Source: Pseudomonadota bacterium
GTDB taxonomy: Bacteria; Pseudomonadota; Gammaproteobacteria; Burkholderiales; Rhodocyclaceae
Direction of reading: 5' to 3'
Length of the DNA: 64,000 nt
Assembly (NCBI GenBank): GCA_018241685.1
Contig: JAFEDJ010000054.1
Location: 248,001-312,000 of the forward strand
The notes below the pieces were generated by a model that made no database searches, was not told the DNA's origin, and saw nothing but the letters and a program-made list of their open reading frames with translations. Position numbers and translations under genes: made by a program. Shown here one piece after another: positions 34,728-42,629 of this stretch (within the stretch, counting starts at the first letter, position 1; each line of letters starts with the position of its first letter).

Positions 34728-35441
34728 GCAACCACTGCCGACAACGCTCTGACGAAACTTTCGACCGAACCCATGAATGCCGGCCGGATCGCCCCCCTCG
34801 CCCTGTACCAGGAAGTCGCGGAACGCCTGCGCCAGCGCATCTTCTCCCACGAACTGCCGCCCGGCACCTGGGTGGATGAGCAGGCGCTGGCGAGCCAGTA
34901 TGGCATTTCGCGCACCCCGCTTCGTGAAGCTTTGAAGGTGCTCGCCGCCGAAGGCCTGGTAACCCTCAAGCCACGCCGCGGCTGCTACGTGACGGAAATT
35001 TCCGAGCGCGACCTGGACGAAATCTTCACCGTGCTGGCCCTGCTCGAGGGCCAGTGCGCGGTCAATACCGTGCACAAGGCCAGCGAGGCCGACCTGAAGC
35101 GCCTGGCCGCCATCCACCAGGATCTCGAACGGGCTGCCGCCGCCAACGACATCGACGGCTTCTTCGAGGCCAACCAGGCCTTCCACCAGGAAGTCCAGCT
35201 GATCGCCGACAACCGCTGGCTGACCCAGGCCATCACTGACCTGCGCAAGGTCATCAAGCTGTCGCGCCACCACTCTCTGTTCATCGAGGGCCGGCTGGAA
35301 CAATCCCTCGCCGAGCACCGGGCCATCCTCGACGCCCTTGACCGGCGCGATGTGGCGGCCACCGAACTTGCGATGCGCGACCATATCTCCAGCGGCCGCG
35401 CAGCCCTCGCCAAGCTCGCCCACCGGGACAGATCGACCTGA
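34722..35441 (+). CDS. GntR family regulator with FCD ligand domain
   Basis: The 239-aa protein has an N-terminal winged helix (LALYQEVAERLRQRIFSHELPPGTWVDEQALASQYGISRTPLREALKVLAAEGLVTLKPRRG) and an all-helical FCD domain with the metal/acid-binding pattern seen in HAEFH-like AFHQEVQLIADNRWL and later HRAILDALDRRD and MRDHI. FCD regulators sense small carboxylic acids or acyl-CoAs. Divergent placement from the propionyl-CoA/methylmalonyl-CoA operon suggests it controls that pathway. The start at 34722 lies within a palindrome and has no ribosome site; ATG 34773 is the alternative. Confidence 0.88.
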   Translation: MDATTADNALTKLSTEPMNAGRIAPLALYQEVAERLRQRIFSHELPPGTWVDEQALASQYGISRTPLREALKVLAAEGLVTLKPRRGCYVTEISERDLDEIFTVLALLEGQCAVNTVHKASEADLKRLAAIHQDLERAAAANDIDGFFEANQAFHQEVQLIADNRWLTQAITDLRKVIKLSRHHSLFIEGRLEQSLAEHRAILDALDRRDVAATELAMRDHISSGRAALAKLAHRDRST

Positions 35442-35484
35442 GCCTCCCACCCATAGCCTCACCGCAGGGGTGATCCGCCCCAAC

Positions 35485-35531
35485 AATGAACAAACCCCCG
35501 AACGGTCGAACCCGTCGGGGGTTTGTTCATT
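35485..35531. terminator. Bidirectional terminator, 17-bp perfect stem
   Basis: AATGAACAAACCCCCGA (35485-35501) and TCGGGGGTTTGTTCATT (35515-35531) are perfect reverse complements around a 13-base loop. The stem base provides T-rich ends in both directions, so it can end both the GntR transcript (plus) and the yjcH-actP transcript (minus), which converge here. Confidence 0.88.
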
Positions 35532-35561
35532 CAGCCCGGCGCCCCGCAGGGCGCAACGGCA

Positions 35562-37226
35562 TCAGTGGGCGCTGGCTTCAGCGGCACCGAAACCGGTCTG
35601 GGCACGTACGTACTGGTCGTCGAACTGGGCGCGTTCGGCCTGGGCCTCGGCGCTGTTGTCGAGCTTGGAGATGATGATCGTCACCAGGAAGGCCAGCGGC
35701 ATGGAGAACAGAGCCGGCTGGTCGTACGGGAACAGCGCCTGGGCGTTGCCCAGCACGGTGACCCACACGGACTTGGACAGCAGCACGAACAGCACCGCCG
35801 CCACCAGGCCGGAGTAGCCGCCGACCACTGCGCCGCGGGTGGTCAGACCCTTCCAGTACATGGAGAGGATCAGCACCGGGAAGTTGGCGGACGCGGCGAT
35901 ACCGAAGGCCAGCGCGACCATGAAGGCCACGTTCATCTTCTCGAAGGCGATGCCGAGGATGATCGCCACGATGCCCAGACCGATCGACGACAGCTTGGAA
36001 ACGCGCAGTTCCTCGGTCTCGGTGGCCTTGCCCTTGCGGAGCACGCGGGCGTAGATGTCGTGGGAGATCGACGCCGCGCCGGCCAGCGCCAGGCCGGACA
36101 CCACCGCCAGGATGGTGGCGAAGGCCACCGCCGACAGGAAGCCCAGCAGCAGGTTGCCGCCGACCGCCTTGGCCAGGTGCATCGCCACCATGTTGCCGCC
36201 GCCGATGATCTTGCCGCCGATGTTTCCGCCTTCGAAGAACTCGGGGTTCTGACCGACGATGATGATCGCCGCGAAGCCCATCAGCAGGATCACGTTGAAG
36301 AAGTAGGCGACGAAACCGGACGCGTAGAGCACCGACTTGCGGGCTTCCTTTGCGTTGGTGACGGTGAAGAAGCGCATCAGGATGTGCGGCAGGCCGGCGG
36401 TGCCGAACATCAGGCCGAGGCCCAGGGACAGCGCGGTGACGGGATCCGGCAGCAGGGAGCCCGGGAACAGGATCTTCTCGCCCAGGCTATGCACCGAGAT
36501 GGCCTTGTCCATCAGCGTCTCGAAGCTGAAACCGAACTGGGACATCGCCAGGATCATCACCAGCGTGCCGCCAGCCAACAGCATGCAGGCCTTGATGATC
36601 TGCACCCAGGTGGTGGCAACCATGCCGCCGAAGGTCACATAGACCATCATCAGCGCACCGACGACGAACAGCGCGATGGTGTAGTCGAGGCCGAACAGCA
36701 GCTTGATCAGCTGGCCGGCACCGACCATCTGGGCCACCAGGTAGAAGCACACCACGGTCAGCGAGGACACCGCCGCCATCGTCCGCACCTTGCTCTGATT
36801 CAAGCGGTAGGAGGTGATGTCGGCAAAGGTGAACTTGCCCAGGTTGCGCAGGCGCTCGGCCATCAGGAACAGGATGATGGGCCAGCCGGCGAAGAAGGCG
36901 ATCATGTAGATGTAGCCATCGACGCCCTTCGCATACACCATCGCGGTGAGGCCCAGCAGGGTTGCCGCCGACATGTAGTCGCCGGCGATCGCCAGGCCGT
37001 TCTGGAAGCCGGTGATGCCGCCACCGGCGGTGTAGAAGTCGGCCGCCGACTTGGTGCGCCCGGCGGCCCACTTGGTGATGCCCAGGGTCATCCCGACGAA
37101 GACCACGAACATGCCGATGGCGTGAAGATTGAGGGGTTGCTTCTCGGTGGCGGAAATCGCATCACCGGCGAAGGACAGGGCTGGCGCCAGCAGGCCCAGC
37201 AGCAGGACATTCAGACGGGCCAGCAT
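35562..37226 (-). CDS. actP: Cation/acetate symporter
   Basis: The 554-residue member of the sodium:solute symporter family has an N-terminal signal-like helix (MLARLNVLLLGLLAPALSFA) and about 13 further membrane segments. It carries ActP signatures such as DFYTAGGGITGFQNGLAIAGDYMSAATLLG and GTAGLPHILMRFFTV. It imports acetate and other short monocarboxylates with a cation. The start at 37226 overlaps the yjcH stop, so the two are translationally coupled as in E. coli yjcH-actP. The neighbourhood of propionyl-CoA genes fits short-chain acid use. Confidence 0.95.
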   Translation of the reverse strand: MLARLNVLLLGLLAPALSFAGDAISATEKQPLNLHAIGMFVVFVGMTLGITKWAAGRTKSAADFYTAGGGITGFQNGLAIAGDYMSAATLLGLTAMVYAKGVDGYIYMIAFFAGWPIILFLMAERLRNLGKFTFADITSYRLNQSKVRTMAAVSSLTVVCFYLVAQMVGAGQLIKLLFGLDYTIALFVVGALMMVYVTFGGMVATTWVQIIKACMLLAGGTLVMILAMSQFGFSFETLMDKAISVHSLGEKILFPGSLLPDPVTALSLGLGLMFGTAGLPHILMRFFTVTNAKEARKSVLYASGFVAYFFNVILLMGFAAIIIVGQNPEFFEGGNIGGKIIGGGNMVAMHLAKAVGGNLLLGFLSAVAFATILAVVSGLALAGAASISHDIYARVLRKGKATETEELRVSKLSSIGLGIVAIILGIAFEKMNVAFMVALAFGIAASANFPVLILSMYWKGLTTRGAVVGGYSGLVAAVLFVLLSKSVWVTVLGNAQALFPYDQPALFSMPLAFLVTIIISKLDNSAEAQAERAQFDDQYVRAQTGFGAAEASAH

Positions 37227-37561
37227 CACTTCACCTCCTTGGACGCATCGCGGACGATTTCGGTGGTGATGTCGTCGAACTCACCGTTCGCGCGCTTTAC
37301 GTAAACGGCAGTCAACACCCAGAAAAAGATGAACATGAACAGTTCGGCGGCGATGCCGACCGTCACGTAGGAACCCTCGGACAGGCGCTGGCCGATCACT
37401 TTGGGCGTGAAGGCCACGACCATGAAGAAGCCGTAGAAGATCGTCAGGACGATCACCGACAGCAGCGTGGCAAAACCTTGGCGCTTCGAGACCAGCTCGG
37501 CGAAGCGCGGGTTGCTCCGGATGCGTGCGTAAACCGCACGTTGAGACGATGTGCTCGACAT
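37226..37561 (-). CDS. yjcH: DUF485 inner-membrane protein YjcH
   Basis: The 111-aa protein has two hydrophobic helices (about residues 30-52 and 68-90) and the DUF485 pattern NPRFAELVSKRQGFATLLSVIVLTIFYGFFM. Members are nearly always encoded directly upstream of actP, as here; the precise role is unknown but it probably assists or regulates the symporter. The gene leads the minus-strand pair and faces a divergent enoyl-CoA hydratase across 226 bases. Confidence 0.93.
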   Translation of the reverse strand: MSSTSSQRAVYARIRSNPRFAELVSKRQGFATLLSVIVLTIFYGFFMVVAFTPKVIGQRLSEGSYVTVGIAAELFMFIFFWVLTAVYVKRANGEFDDITTEIVRDASKEVK

Positions 37562-37787
37562 GAATTCCCTCCCTAGAGAACGTCAGTGGATGCGGCGCGA
37601 TCTGCCTGTTGGATTTGTAATGCGGCGATCGGATGGCTTTTTTAGTGTGGTGCGTCCCGGTGGACGAAGCCGCGCCATTACTTCGCCCGATGGGATGATA
37701 TAACATCTATATGACTCCATACCATAACGTACGGCGGGTTTATTGCGCAGCGTAACACCGCCACCACCACCCACTATGGAAACCCCA

Positions 37788-38570
37788 ATGTCCGGTGAAA
37801 TCCTCTTCAGCCAGGATGGCGGCGTCGCCACCCTGATCCTTTCCAATCCCGACAAGCTCAATGCCGTCGATGCCGGCATGTGGCGCGGCCTGCATGCCCG
37901 CATGACGGCGGTCAATGCCGATCAAGACGTACGCTGCGTGATCCTGCGCGGCGCTGGTGAAAAGGCCTTCGCCGCTGGCGGTGACATAGAGGAATTCATT
38001 ACCGTCCGCGCAACGGTGGACGACGCCCTGCATTACCACGAGGAACTGGTCGCCGCGGCCCTCGATGCGGTACGCGCCTGCCCGGTGCCGACGGTGGCGA
38101 TGATCCGTGGCGCCTGCGTCGGCGGCGGCCTGGAGATCGCCGGTTGCTGCGACATCCGCATTGCCGGCGAATCGAGCCGCTTCGGTGCGCCGATCAACAA
38201 GCTGGGTTTTTCCATGTATCCCGGCGAGATGGCCGGCCTGCTGGAACTGGTCGGTCCGGCGGTACTTCTCGAGATCCTGCTAGAGGGCCGCATCCTGGGC
38301 GCCCGCGAAGCCCTGTCGAAGGGCCTGCTGACGCGCGTGGTGGACGACGAGGAGGTGGAGAAGGAAGCCCTCGCCACTGCAGAGCGCATCCTCAAGGGCG
38401 CGCCGCTGGTGGCGCGCTGGCACAAGCAATGGGTGCATCGTCTGATGCAGGGCAGCCCCCTCGACGATGCGGAAAAGCGTGCCGCCTTCGATTTCCTCGC
38501 CACCGAGGACTACCAAGAGGGCCTGGCCGCCTTCCTCGCCAAGCGCACGCCGGTTTTCAAGGGACGCTAA
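37788..38570 (+). CDS. Enoyl-CoA hydratase/isomerase family protein
   Basis: The 260-residue crotonase-fold protein has the oxyanion-hole segments KAFAAGGDIEEF and GACVGGGLEIAGCCDIRIAGESSRFGAPINKLGFSMYPG, and a C-terminal helical trimerisation region. The canonical hydratase Glu pair is not obvious: the position after GGGLEIA has C-C-D, and the second site reads MYPGEMAGLLELVG, so it may be an isomerase, hydrolase or decarboxylase-like family member. The start at 37788 is preferred; ATG 37776 is possible. It is divergent from yjcH-actP and appears monocistronic. Confidence 0.85.
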   Translation: MSGEILFSQDGGVATLILSNPDKLNAVDAGMWRGLHARMTAVNADQDVRCVILRGAGEKAFAAGGDIEEFITVRATVDDALHYHEELVAAALDAVRACPVPTVAMIRGACVGGGLEIAGCCDIRIAGESSRFGAPINKLGFSMYPGEMAGLLELVGPAVLLEILLEGRILGAREALSKGLLTRVVDDEEVEKEALATAERILKGAPLVARWHKQWVHRLMQGSPLDDAEKRAAFDFLATEDYQEGLAAFLAKRTPVFKGR

Positions 38571-38735
38571 GCCCCCTGCTCGAGCGCCGCGGACACCCCT
38601 CCCGCGGCGGCCGACTACCCTGCTCGGGAAACTTTCCTTGCACTTTGTCTGTCACTCGGGAGGCATAGGCGATTAACATACCGCCCTGCGCTCCCCGGCA
38701 GATACTCCCCGCACGACCGCCCCGCGACCCATAAA

Positions 38736-38758
38736 GCCGTCCGCATGCTCCGGACGGC
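38736..38758 (+). promoter_or_regulatory. 8-bp GC-rich hairpin in the hemerythrin leader
   Basis: GCCGTCCG (38736-38743) pairs with CGGACGGC (38751-38758) around a seven-base loop, about 40 bases before the hemerythrin ATG in a 228-base intergenic region. It has no T-tract. It could be a leader structure or a residual terminator of the upstream gene. Apart from it and a GC-rich inverted repeat near 38591-38615, I see nothing definite in this gap. Confidence 0.35.
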
Positions 38759-38798
38759 ATGTAGCCATTGGCGGCGTGCGCCCGCACAAGGAAAAACA

Positions 38799-39260
38799 AT
38801 GGCATATCTCTCGTGGTCTCCCGACCTGGACACCGGCATCCTGGAGATCGACAACCAGCACAAACAGATCATGGACTTCATCAACCGCCTGCACGACGCG
38901 CGGCAGCACGCCGACCGCCTCGGCGTCATCGCGGTGGTGGACGACCTGGTGGAGTACACCCTGTCCCACTTCGCCTTCGAAGAATGTCTGATGGAGGACG
39001 CCGGCTACGAATTCGTGCGCGGGCACAAGAAGGTGCATGAACTCTTCGTCCGGCGGGTCAGCGGCTTCCACGACCGCATCAAGAAGGGCGAGGACATCTC
39101 CCACGAGCTGCACAGCCTGCTGCACCGCTGGCTGTTCAGCCACATCCGCCACGACGACCACGCATACGTCGCCGCGGTCCGCCCGCAGATGAAGGCCCTC
39201 GCCGAGGAGAGAGCCCCGGAAGGCTGGTTCAGCCGTTCGCTGAAGCGCTTCTTCGGCTAA
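38799..39260 (+). CDS. Bacteriohemerythrin
   Basis: The 153-aa four-helix protein carries the full diiron ligand set: His21 (IDNQHKQI), His57 and Glu61 (SHFAFEE), His76 and His80 (GHKKVHE), His115 and Asp120 (FSHIRHDD). Hemerythrins bind O2 (or NO) reversibly and in bacteria serve oxygen delivery, sensing or protection. There is no signalling domain attached; the C-terminus ends in a basic WFSRSLKRFFG helix. AAGGAAAAAC precedes the ATG at 38799. It converges with the TauE gene over a strong hairpin. Confidence 0.93.
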   Translation: MAYLSWSPDLDTGILEIDNQHKQIMDFINRLHDARQHADRLGVIAVVDDLVEYTLSHFAFEECLMEDAGYEFVRGHKKVHELFVRRVSGFHDRIKKGEDISHELHSLLHRWLFSHIRHDDHAYVAAVRPQMKALAEERAPEGWFSRSLKRFFG

Positions 39261-39269
39261 GCAAGACGT

Positions 39270-39295
39270 CGCGGGGCGCGTTCATGCGCCCCGCG
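39270..39295. terminator. 10-bp perfect hairpin between convergent genes
   Basis: CGCGGGGCGC (39270-39279) and GCGCCCCGCG (39286-39295) form a perfect stem with a six-base loop between the hemerythrin stop and the TauE stop. No T-tract follows on either strand, so termination efficiency is uncertain, but the position between convergent genes supports a 3'-end role. Confidence 0.6.
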
Positions 39296-39314
39296 AGGCT
39301 GCACGCTTGCAGCC

Positions 39315-40118
39315 TCAACCCAGCACGGTGTGCAGCATCTTCAGCGACAGCAGCACCAGCAGGGCAGCGAAGATTTTTTTCAGCGTCGCCACTGGCAGGC
39401 GGTGGGCCAGCCCGGCGCCGATCGGCGCGGTGAAGGTGGACACCAGGCTCACCAGCACCAGTGCCGGCAGGTTCACGAAGCCCACCGTCCATTCGGGCAG
39501 GCCGGGGGCCCCCCAGCCATTGATCAGGTAGCCCAGCGCACCAGCCAGCGCGATCGGCAGGCCGATGGCCGCCGAGGTGCCGATGGCGTTCTGCATCTTC
39601 ACGTTGCACCAGGTCATGAACGGCACCGACAGGGAGCCGCCGCCGATCGCCACCAGCGCCGAGATGCCGCCGATCACCCCTCCGACTCCGGCCAGCCCGG
39701 CCGCACCGGGCAACTCCCGCGACGGCTTCGGCTTGACGTTGAGAATCATCTGCACCGATACATAGGCCATGAAGCAGCCGAAGAAGATCGCCAGCGGCGC
39801 CGTCGCCACCCGCGACGCGATGAAGGTGCCGCCGAAGGTGCCGGCCAGCACGCCCGGGGTGATGCCCTTCACGATATCCCAACGCACCGCGCCATGAGCG
39901 TGGTGGGCGCGCAGGCTGGAGATGGAGGTGATCACGATGGCCGCCATCGACGTGCCGAGGGCCACATGCACCAAATGCTCGCGCGCAAACCCCTGGGCTG
40001 CGAACAGCGTGGTCAGCATCGGCACCATGATGCCGCCGCCGCCCACGCCGAGCAGTCCCGCAAAAAATCCCACGCAGCCCCCCAGAAGCAGGTAGGCCGC
40101 CAGCCATTCGATACCCAT
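39315..40118 (-). CDS. TauE/SafE-type sulfite/anion exporter
   Basis: The 267-aa polytopic protein starts MGIEWLAAYLLLGGCVGFFAGLLGVGGGGIMVP, the TauE/SafE signature with a Gly-rich first repeat, and repeats it as GVIGGISALVAIGGGSLSVPFMTW in the second half. About eight membrane helices are visible. Family members export sulfite, sulfoacetate or related anions. The frame stays open upstream of 40118 through the EVE-domain gene region, but that extension is arginine-rich shadow sequence and not membrane-like. The ATG at 40118 is therefore the start. Confidence 0.9.
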   Translation of the reverse strand: MGIEWLAAYLLLGGCVGFFAGLLGVGGGGIMVPMLTTLFAAQGFAREHLVHVALGTSMAAIVITSISSLRAHHAHGAVRWDIVKGITPGVLAGTFGGTFIASRVATAPLAIFFGCFMAYVSVQMILNVKPKPSRELPGAAGLAGVGGVIGGISALVAIGGGSLSVPFMTWCNVKMQNAIGTSAAIGLPIALAGALGYLINGWGAPGLPEWTVGFVNLPALVLVSLVSTFTAPIGAGLAHRLPVATLKKIFAALLVLLSLKMLHTVLG

Positions 40119-40135
40119 GGTCAGCTTGTCGATAT

Positions 40136-40612
40136 TCAGATCAGATCGGTTGCGCCGAGCAGTTGCCCGACGATGAATCGCCACTCGGCCGGCTCCACCG
40201 GTGTGATCGACAGCCGGTTGCCGCGGGCGAGGACGCGCATGTTCTCCAGTTCGGGCTGGCTGCGCAACTCGGGCAAACCCACAAGCCGCGTCTTGCGCAC
40301 GAACTGCACGTCCACATGCAGCCAGCGCGGCTGCTCCGGCGTGGCCTTCGGATCGTAATAGCGGCTCGCCGGATCGAACTGGGTGGCGTCCGGGTAGGCC
40401 GTGGTGGCCACCCGCGCGATGCCGGCAATGCCAGGCTCGGCGCAGCCAGAATGATAGAACAGCACGCCGTCGCCGATCTGCATGCCGTCGCGCATGAAAT
40501 TGCGCGCCTGGTAATTGCGCACGCCATACCACGGCACGGTCTGGTCCGGGCGCTTCTGCAGGTCGTCGATGGACACGTCGTCCGGTTCGGACTTCATCAG
40601 CCAGTAACGCAT
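40136..40612 (-). CDS. EVE-domain protein
   Basis: The 158-residue protein begins MRYWLMKSEPDDVSIDDL and contains WYGVRNYQARNFMRDGMQIGDGVLFYHS, a textbook EVE domain (PUA-like fold, related to thymocyte nuclear protein 1). EVE domains bind modified bases in DNA or RNA; a precise role in this solitary form is not established. It lies 17 bases upstream of the TauE gene on the same strand. The 190-base gap to the next plus-strand gene shows no RNA gene I can recognise. Confidence 0.93.
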   Translation of the reverse strand: MRYWLMKSEPDDVSIDDLQKRPDQTVPWYGVRNYQARNFMRDGMQIGDGVLFYHSGCAEPGIAGIARVATTAYPDATQFDPASRYYDPKATPEQPRWLHVDVQFVRKTRLVGLPELRSQPELENMRVLARGNRLSITPVEPAEWRFIVGQLLGATDLI

Positions 40613-40802
40613 GATTCACTCACTCCACAAGCGGCGCCCGACCGGGTGCCGAAATCCGCATATTGCCCAGCCGGCCGCCCCACGCCAAGCCGGAACGCCC
40701 CGCCCACCGCGGCGGCAGGCCAGCGCCATACCCGGCAGCCCAGGCCGCCTGGGGTATCATCGGGGCCTGCCCGTCTTCCCGCCGATCCCCCTGGAGCCCC
40801 GC

Positions 40803-41036
40803 ATGAACACCCCCGTCGAACGCCGCAAGAACCTCAGCCTGCGCGAGCTCGTCGACCAGGCCTACGTCCTCATCGAACCCTTCTTCGACCCGGCCAACGC
40901 CTGGAACGGCCAGACCCTCGAACACCTGGCGTATCGCGTGCTGCGCGAACAGTTGCCGGGCATCCCGGCGCAGGATGCACAGATCATCGTCTCCGTCGCC
41001 ACCCGCATCTACCGCAGCAAGCACGGGCAGCAATGA
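40803..41036 (+). CDS. Small conserved-looking protein of unknown function (77 aa)
   Basis: The product starts MNTPVERRKNLSLRELVDQAYVLIEPFFDP and appears largely helical with no signal peptide or membrane segment. A ribosome site (CCTGGAG) lies 10 bases before the ATG, and TATCAT about 45 bases upstream could be a -10 element. Its stop overlaps the start of the DMT exporter (ATGA), implying translational coupling. I do not recognise the family. Confidence 0.65.
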   Translation: MNTPVERRKNLSLRELVDQAYVLIEPFFDPANAWNGQTLEHLAYRVLREQLPGIPAQDAQIIVSVATRIYRSKHGQQ

Positions 41037-41890
41037 CGCGCCTGTACCCGCTGCTGTTCGTCGTACTGTGGAGCACCGGTTTCATCGGTGCCAAGTACGG
41101 CCTGCCCTATGCCGAACCCCTCAGCTTCCTGTGCGCCCGCTACGGGCTGGTGATCCTGCTGATGGGCCTGGTCGCCGTCGCCACCCGCGCCCCTTGGCCG
41201 CGGGAGCCGCGCCAGTGGCTGCATATCGGCGTCAGCGGGGTGCTGGTCCATGCGGTCTACCTGGGTGGCGTGTTCACCGCCATCCGCCACGGCCTGCCGG
41301 CCGGCATCACCGCGCTGGTGGTCGGCCTGCAGCCGCTGCTCACGGCCCTCGGCGCCGGCGCGCTGCTTGGCGAGAAAGTGTTGCCGCGCCAGTGGGCCGG
41401 CCTGGCCCTCGGCTTCGGCGGTGTCGGGCTGGTGGTCGCCCACAAGGTAGCCGCCGCAGCCGGCACGCCCGAACTGGCCGCCATGCTGCTGCCGGCCGTC
41501 GCAGCCCTCCTCGGCATCACCGTCGGTACCCTCTACCAGAAGCGCTTCTGCCCGGCCTTCGACCTGCGCACGGGTTCGGTGATCCAGTTCTTGCCCACCC
41601 TCGCCCTGTCGCTGCTGGTCGCCAGCCAGACCGAGACGATGCACATCGACTGGAGCACCCAGTTCATCTTCGCGCTACTGTGGCTGGTGCTGGTGCTGTC
41701 GGTCGGCGCGATCAGCCTGCTCAACCTGCTGATCAGGAGTGGCAGCGCGGTGAACGTGGCCAGCCTGTTCTACCTGACGCCCCCCACCACCGCACTGATC
41801 GCCTGGGCCGCCTTCGGCGAGACGCTCACCGGCCTGGCCCTGGCCGGCATGGGGCTGACCGTCTTCGGCGTGTGGCTGGCCCGCAAGTGA
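41033..41890 (+). CDS. DMT superfamily (EamA) transporter
   Basis: The 285-residue protein has ten hydrophobic helices in two EamA repeats. The first begins LYPLLFVVLWSTGFIGAKYGLPYAEPLSFLCARY; the second carries GTLYQKRF and ends with VASLFYLTPPTTALIAWAAFGE followed by a last helix. Members export amino acids, nucleosides or small metabolites. The ATG overlaps the preceding small gene's stop. Its stop lies 7 bases before the ruvC start codon, so ruvC may be read from the same transcript. Confidence 0.9.
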   Translation: MTRLYPLLFVVLWSTGFIGAKYGLPYAEPLSFLCARYGLVILLMGLVAVATRAPWPREPRQWLHIGVSGVLVHAVYLGGVFTAIRHGLPAGITALVVGLQPLLTALGAGALLGEKVLPRQWAGLALGFGGVGLVVAHKVAAAAGTPELAAMLLPAVAALLGITVGTLYQKRFCPAFDLRTGSVIQFLPTLALSLLVASQTETMHIDWSTQFIFALLWLVLVLSVGAISLLNLLIRSGSAVNVASLFYLTPPTTALIAWAAFGETLTGLALAGMGLTVFGVWLARK

Positions 41891-41897
41891 GGGGCCG

Positions 41898-42458
41898 GTG
41901 AGGATCAACGGACCGTCCGCGTCGGCCAGCGTCGCGACGCGCATCCTCGGCATCGACCCGGGCCTGCGCAGCACCGGCTTCGGCCTCATCGACACCCTCG
42001 GCAGCCAGCTGCGCTACGTGGCCAGCGGCTGCATCAAGACCGGCGAAGGCAGCCTGCCGGAACGCCTGAAGATCATCCTCGACGGCATCCGCGAGGTGAT
42101 CGCCACCTACAAGCCGGACCAGGCCGCGGTGGAGATCATCTTCGTCAACGTCAATCCCCAGTCCACGCTGCTCCTCGGCCAGGCCCGCGGCGCGGCGATC
42201 TGCGGCGCCGTGTCGTGCGACCTACCGGTGGCCGAATACACCGCGCTGCAGGTCAAGCAGGCCGTCGTCGGCCACGGCAAGGCGGCCAAGGAGCAGGTCA
42301 GCCACATGGTCCAGCGCCTGCTCGCCCTCGAAGGCGCACCGTCGTCGGACGCCGCCGACGCCCTTGCCTGTGCAATCTGTCACGCCCACGGCAGCCGCGG
42401 GCTGGCGGCAATCGCCGGCGTCGGCACCCGCAAGCGCGGCAGCCGCCTGACCGACTAA
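41898..42458 (+). CDS. ruvC: Holliday junction endonuclease RuvC
   Basis: The 186-aa resolvase has the four catalytic acids: Asp20 (ILGIDPGLRSTGFG), Glu79 (AAVEIIFVN), Asp151 and Asp154 (SSDAADALA), which align with the known RuvC quartet with a constant 13-residue offset. It cuts recombination intermediates handed over by RuvAB. GTG 41898 is the only available start (GAGGGG precedes it). In related bacteria ruvA and ruvB usually follow directly; here an injection-system locus begins 171 bases later instead. Confidence 0.95.
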   Translation: MRINGPSASASVATRILGIDPGLRSTGFGLIDTLGSQLRYVASGCIKTGEGSLPERLKIILDGIREVIATYKPDQAAVEIIFVNVNPQSTLLLGQARGAAICGAVSCDLPVAEYTALQVKQAVVGHGKAAKEQVSHMVQRLLALEGAPSSDAADALACAICHAHGSRGLAAIAGVGTRKRGSRLTD

Positions 42459-42526
42459 GCGTTCCGAGGCGGCAGCGCACCACACCCTTCATTGCAGGAA
42501 ATCACTGGAGATCCGCATAAAGACAT

Positions 42527-42542
42527 TGTGATTTTTGTCACA
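42527..42542. promoter_or_regulatory. Perfect CRP-type binding site upstream of the eCIS locus
   Basis: TGTGATTTTTGTCACA has exactly the TGTGA-N6-TCACA arms of a consensus cAMP receptor protein site. It lies in an AT-richer part of the 171-base gap before the first injection-system gene (ATG 42630), about 90-100 bases upstream of that start, a spacing compatible with activation. Another Crp/Fnr-family protein could be the real ligand. Confidence 0.65.
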
Positions 42543-42577
42543 CATGCCATAGTGAAGCGTACGACGGTTTCGCTTTT

Positions 42578-42595
42578 GGCATAGGGACGGCATAG
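42578..42595 (+). repeat. Direct repeats GGCATAG in the eCIS promoter region
   Basis: GGCATAG occurs at 42578-42584 and again at 42589-42595, exactly 11 bases apart (one helical turn); a further CATAG occurs at 42548-42552. Repeats spaced by one turn are typical of binding sites for direct-repeat regulators, but the second copy may instead serve as a weak -10 box. A GGAGGAGGG ribosome site follows before ATG 42630. Confidence 0.4.
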
Positions 42596-42629
42596 ATCGC
42601 CCCGCCTGAACGGGAGGAGGGACGCGACG

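Noticed and set aside
39315..40619. 434-aa version of the TauE protein extending through the EVE gene
   Set aside because: The first 165 residues are Arg/Ala/Pro-rich shadow of the overlapping EVE-domain gene with no membrane character; the true family start is at 40118.
40613..40802. Searched for a 6S RNA or tRNA between the EVE gene and the small plus-strand gene
   Set aside because: No conserved RNA sequence or cloverleaf is recognisable; only a possible -10 element (TATCAT) is seen.
40163..41032. Long upstream extension of the DMT transporter frame
   Set aside because: It runs antisense to the EVE gene and overlaps the 77-aa gene; the transporter's first helix begins exactly at ATG 41033.
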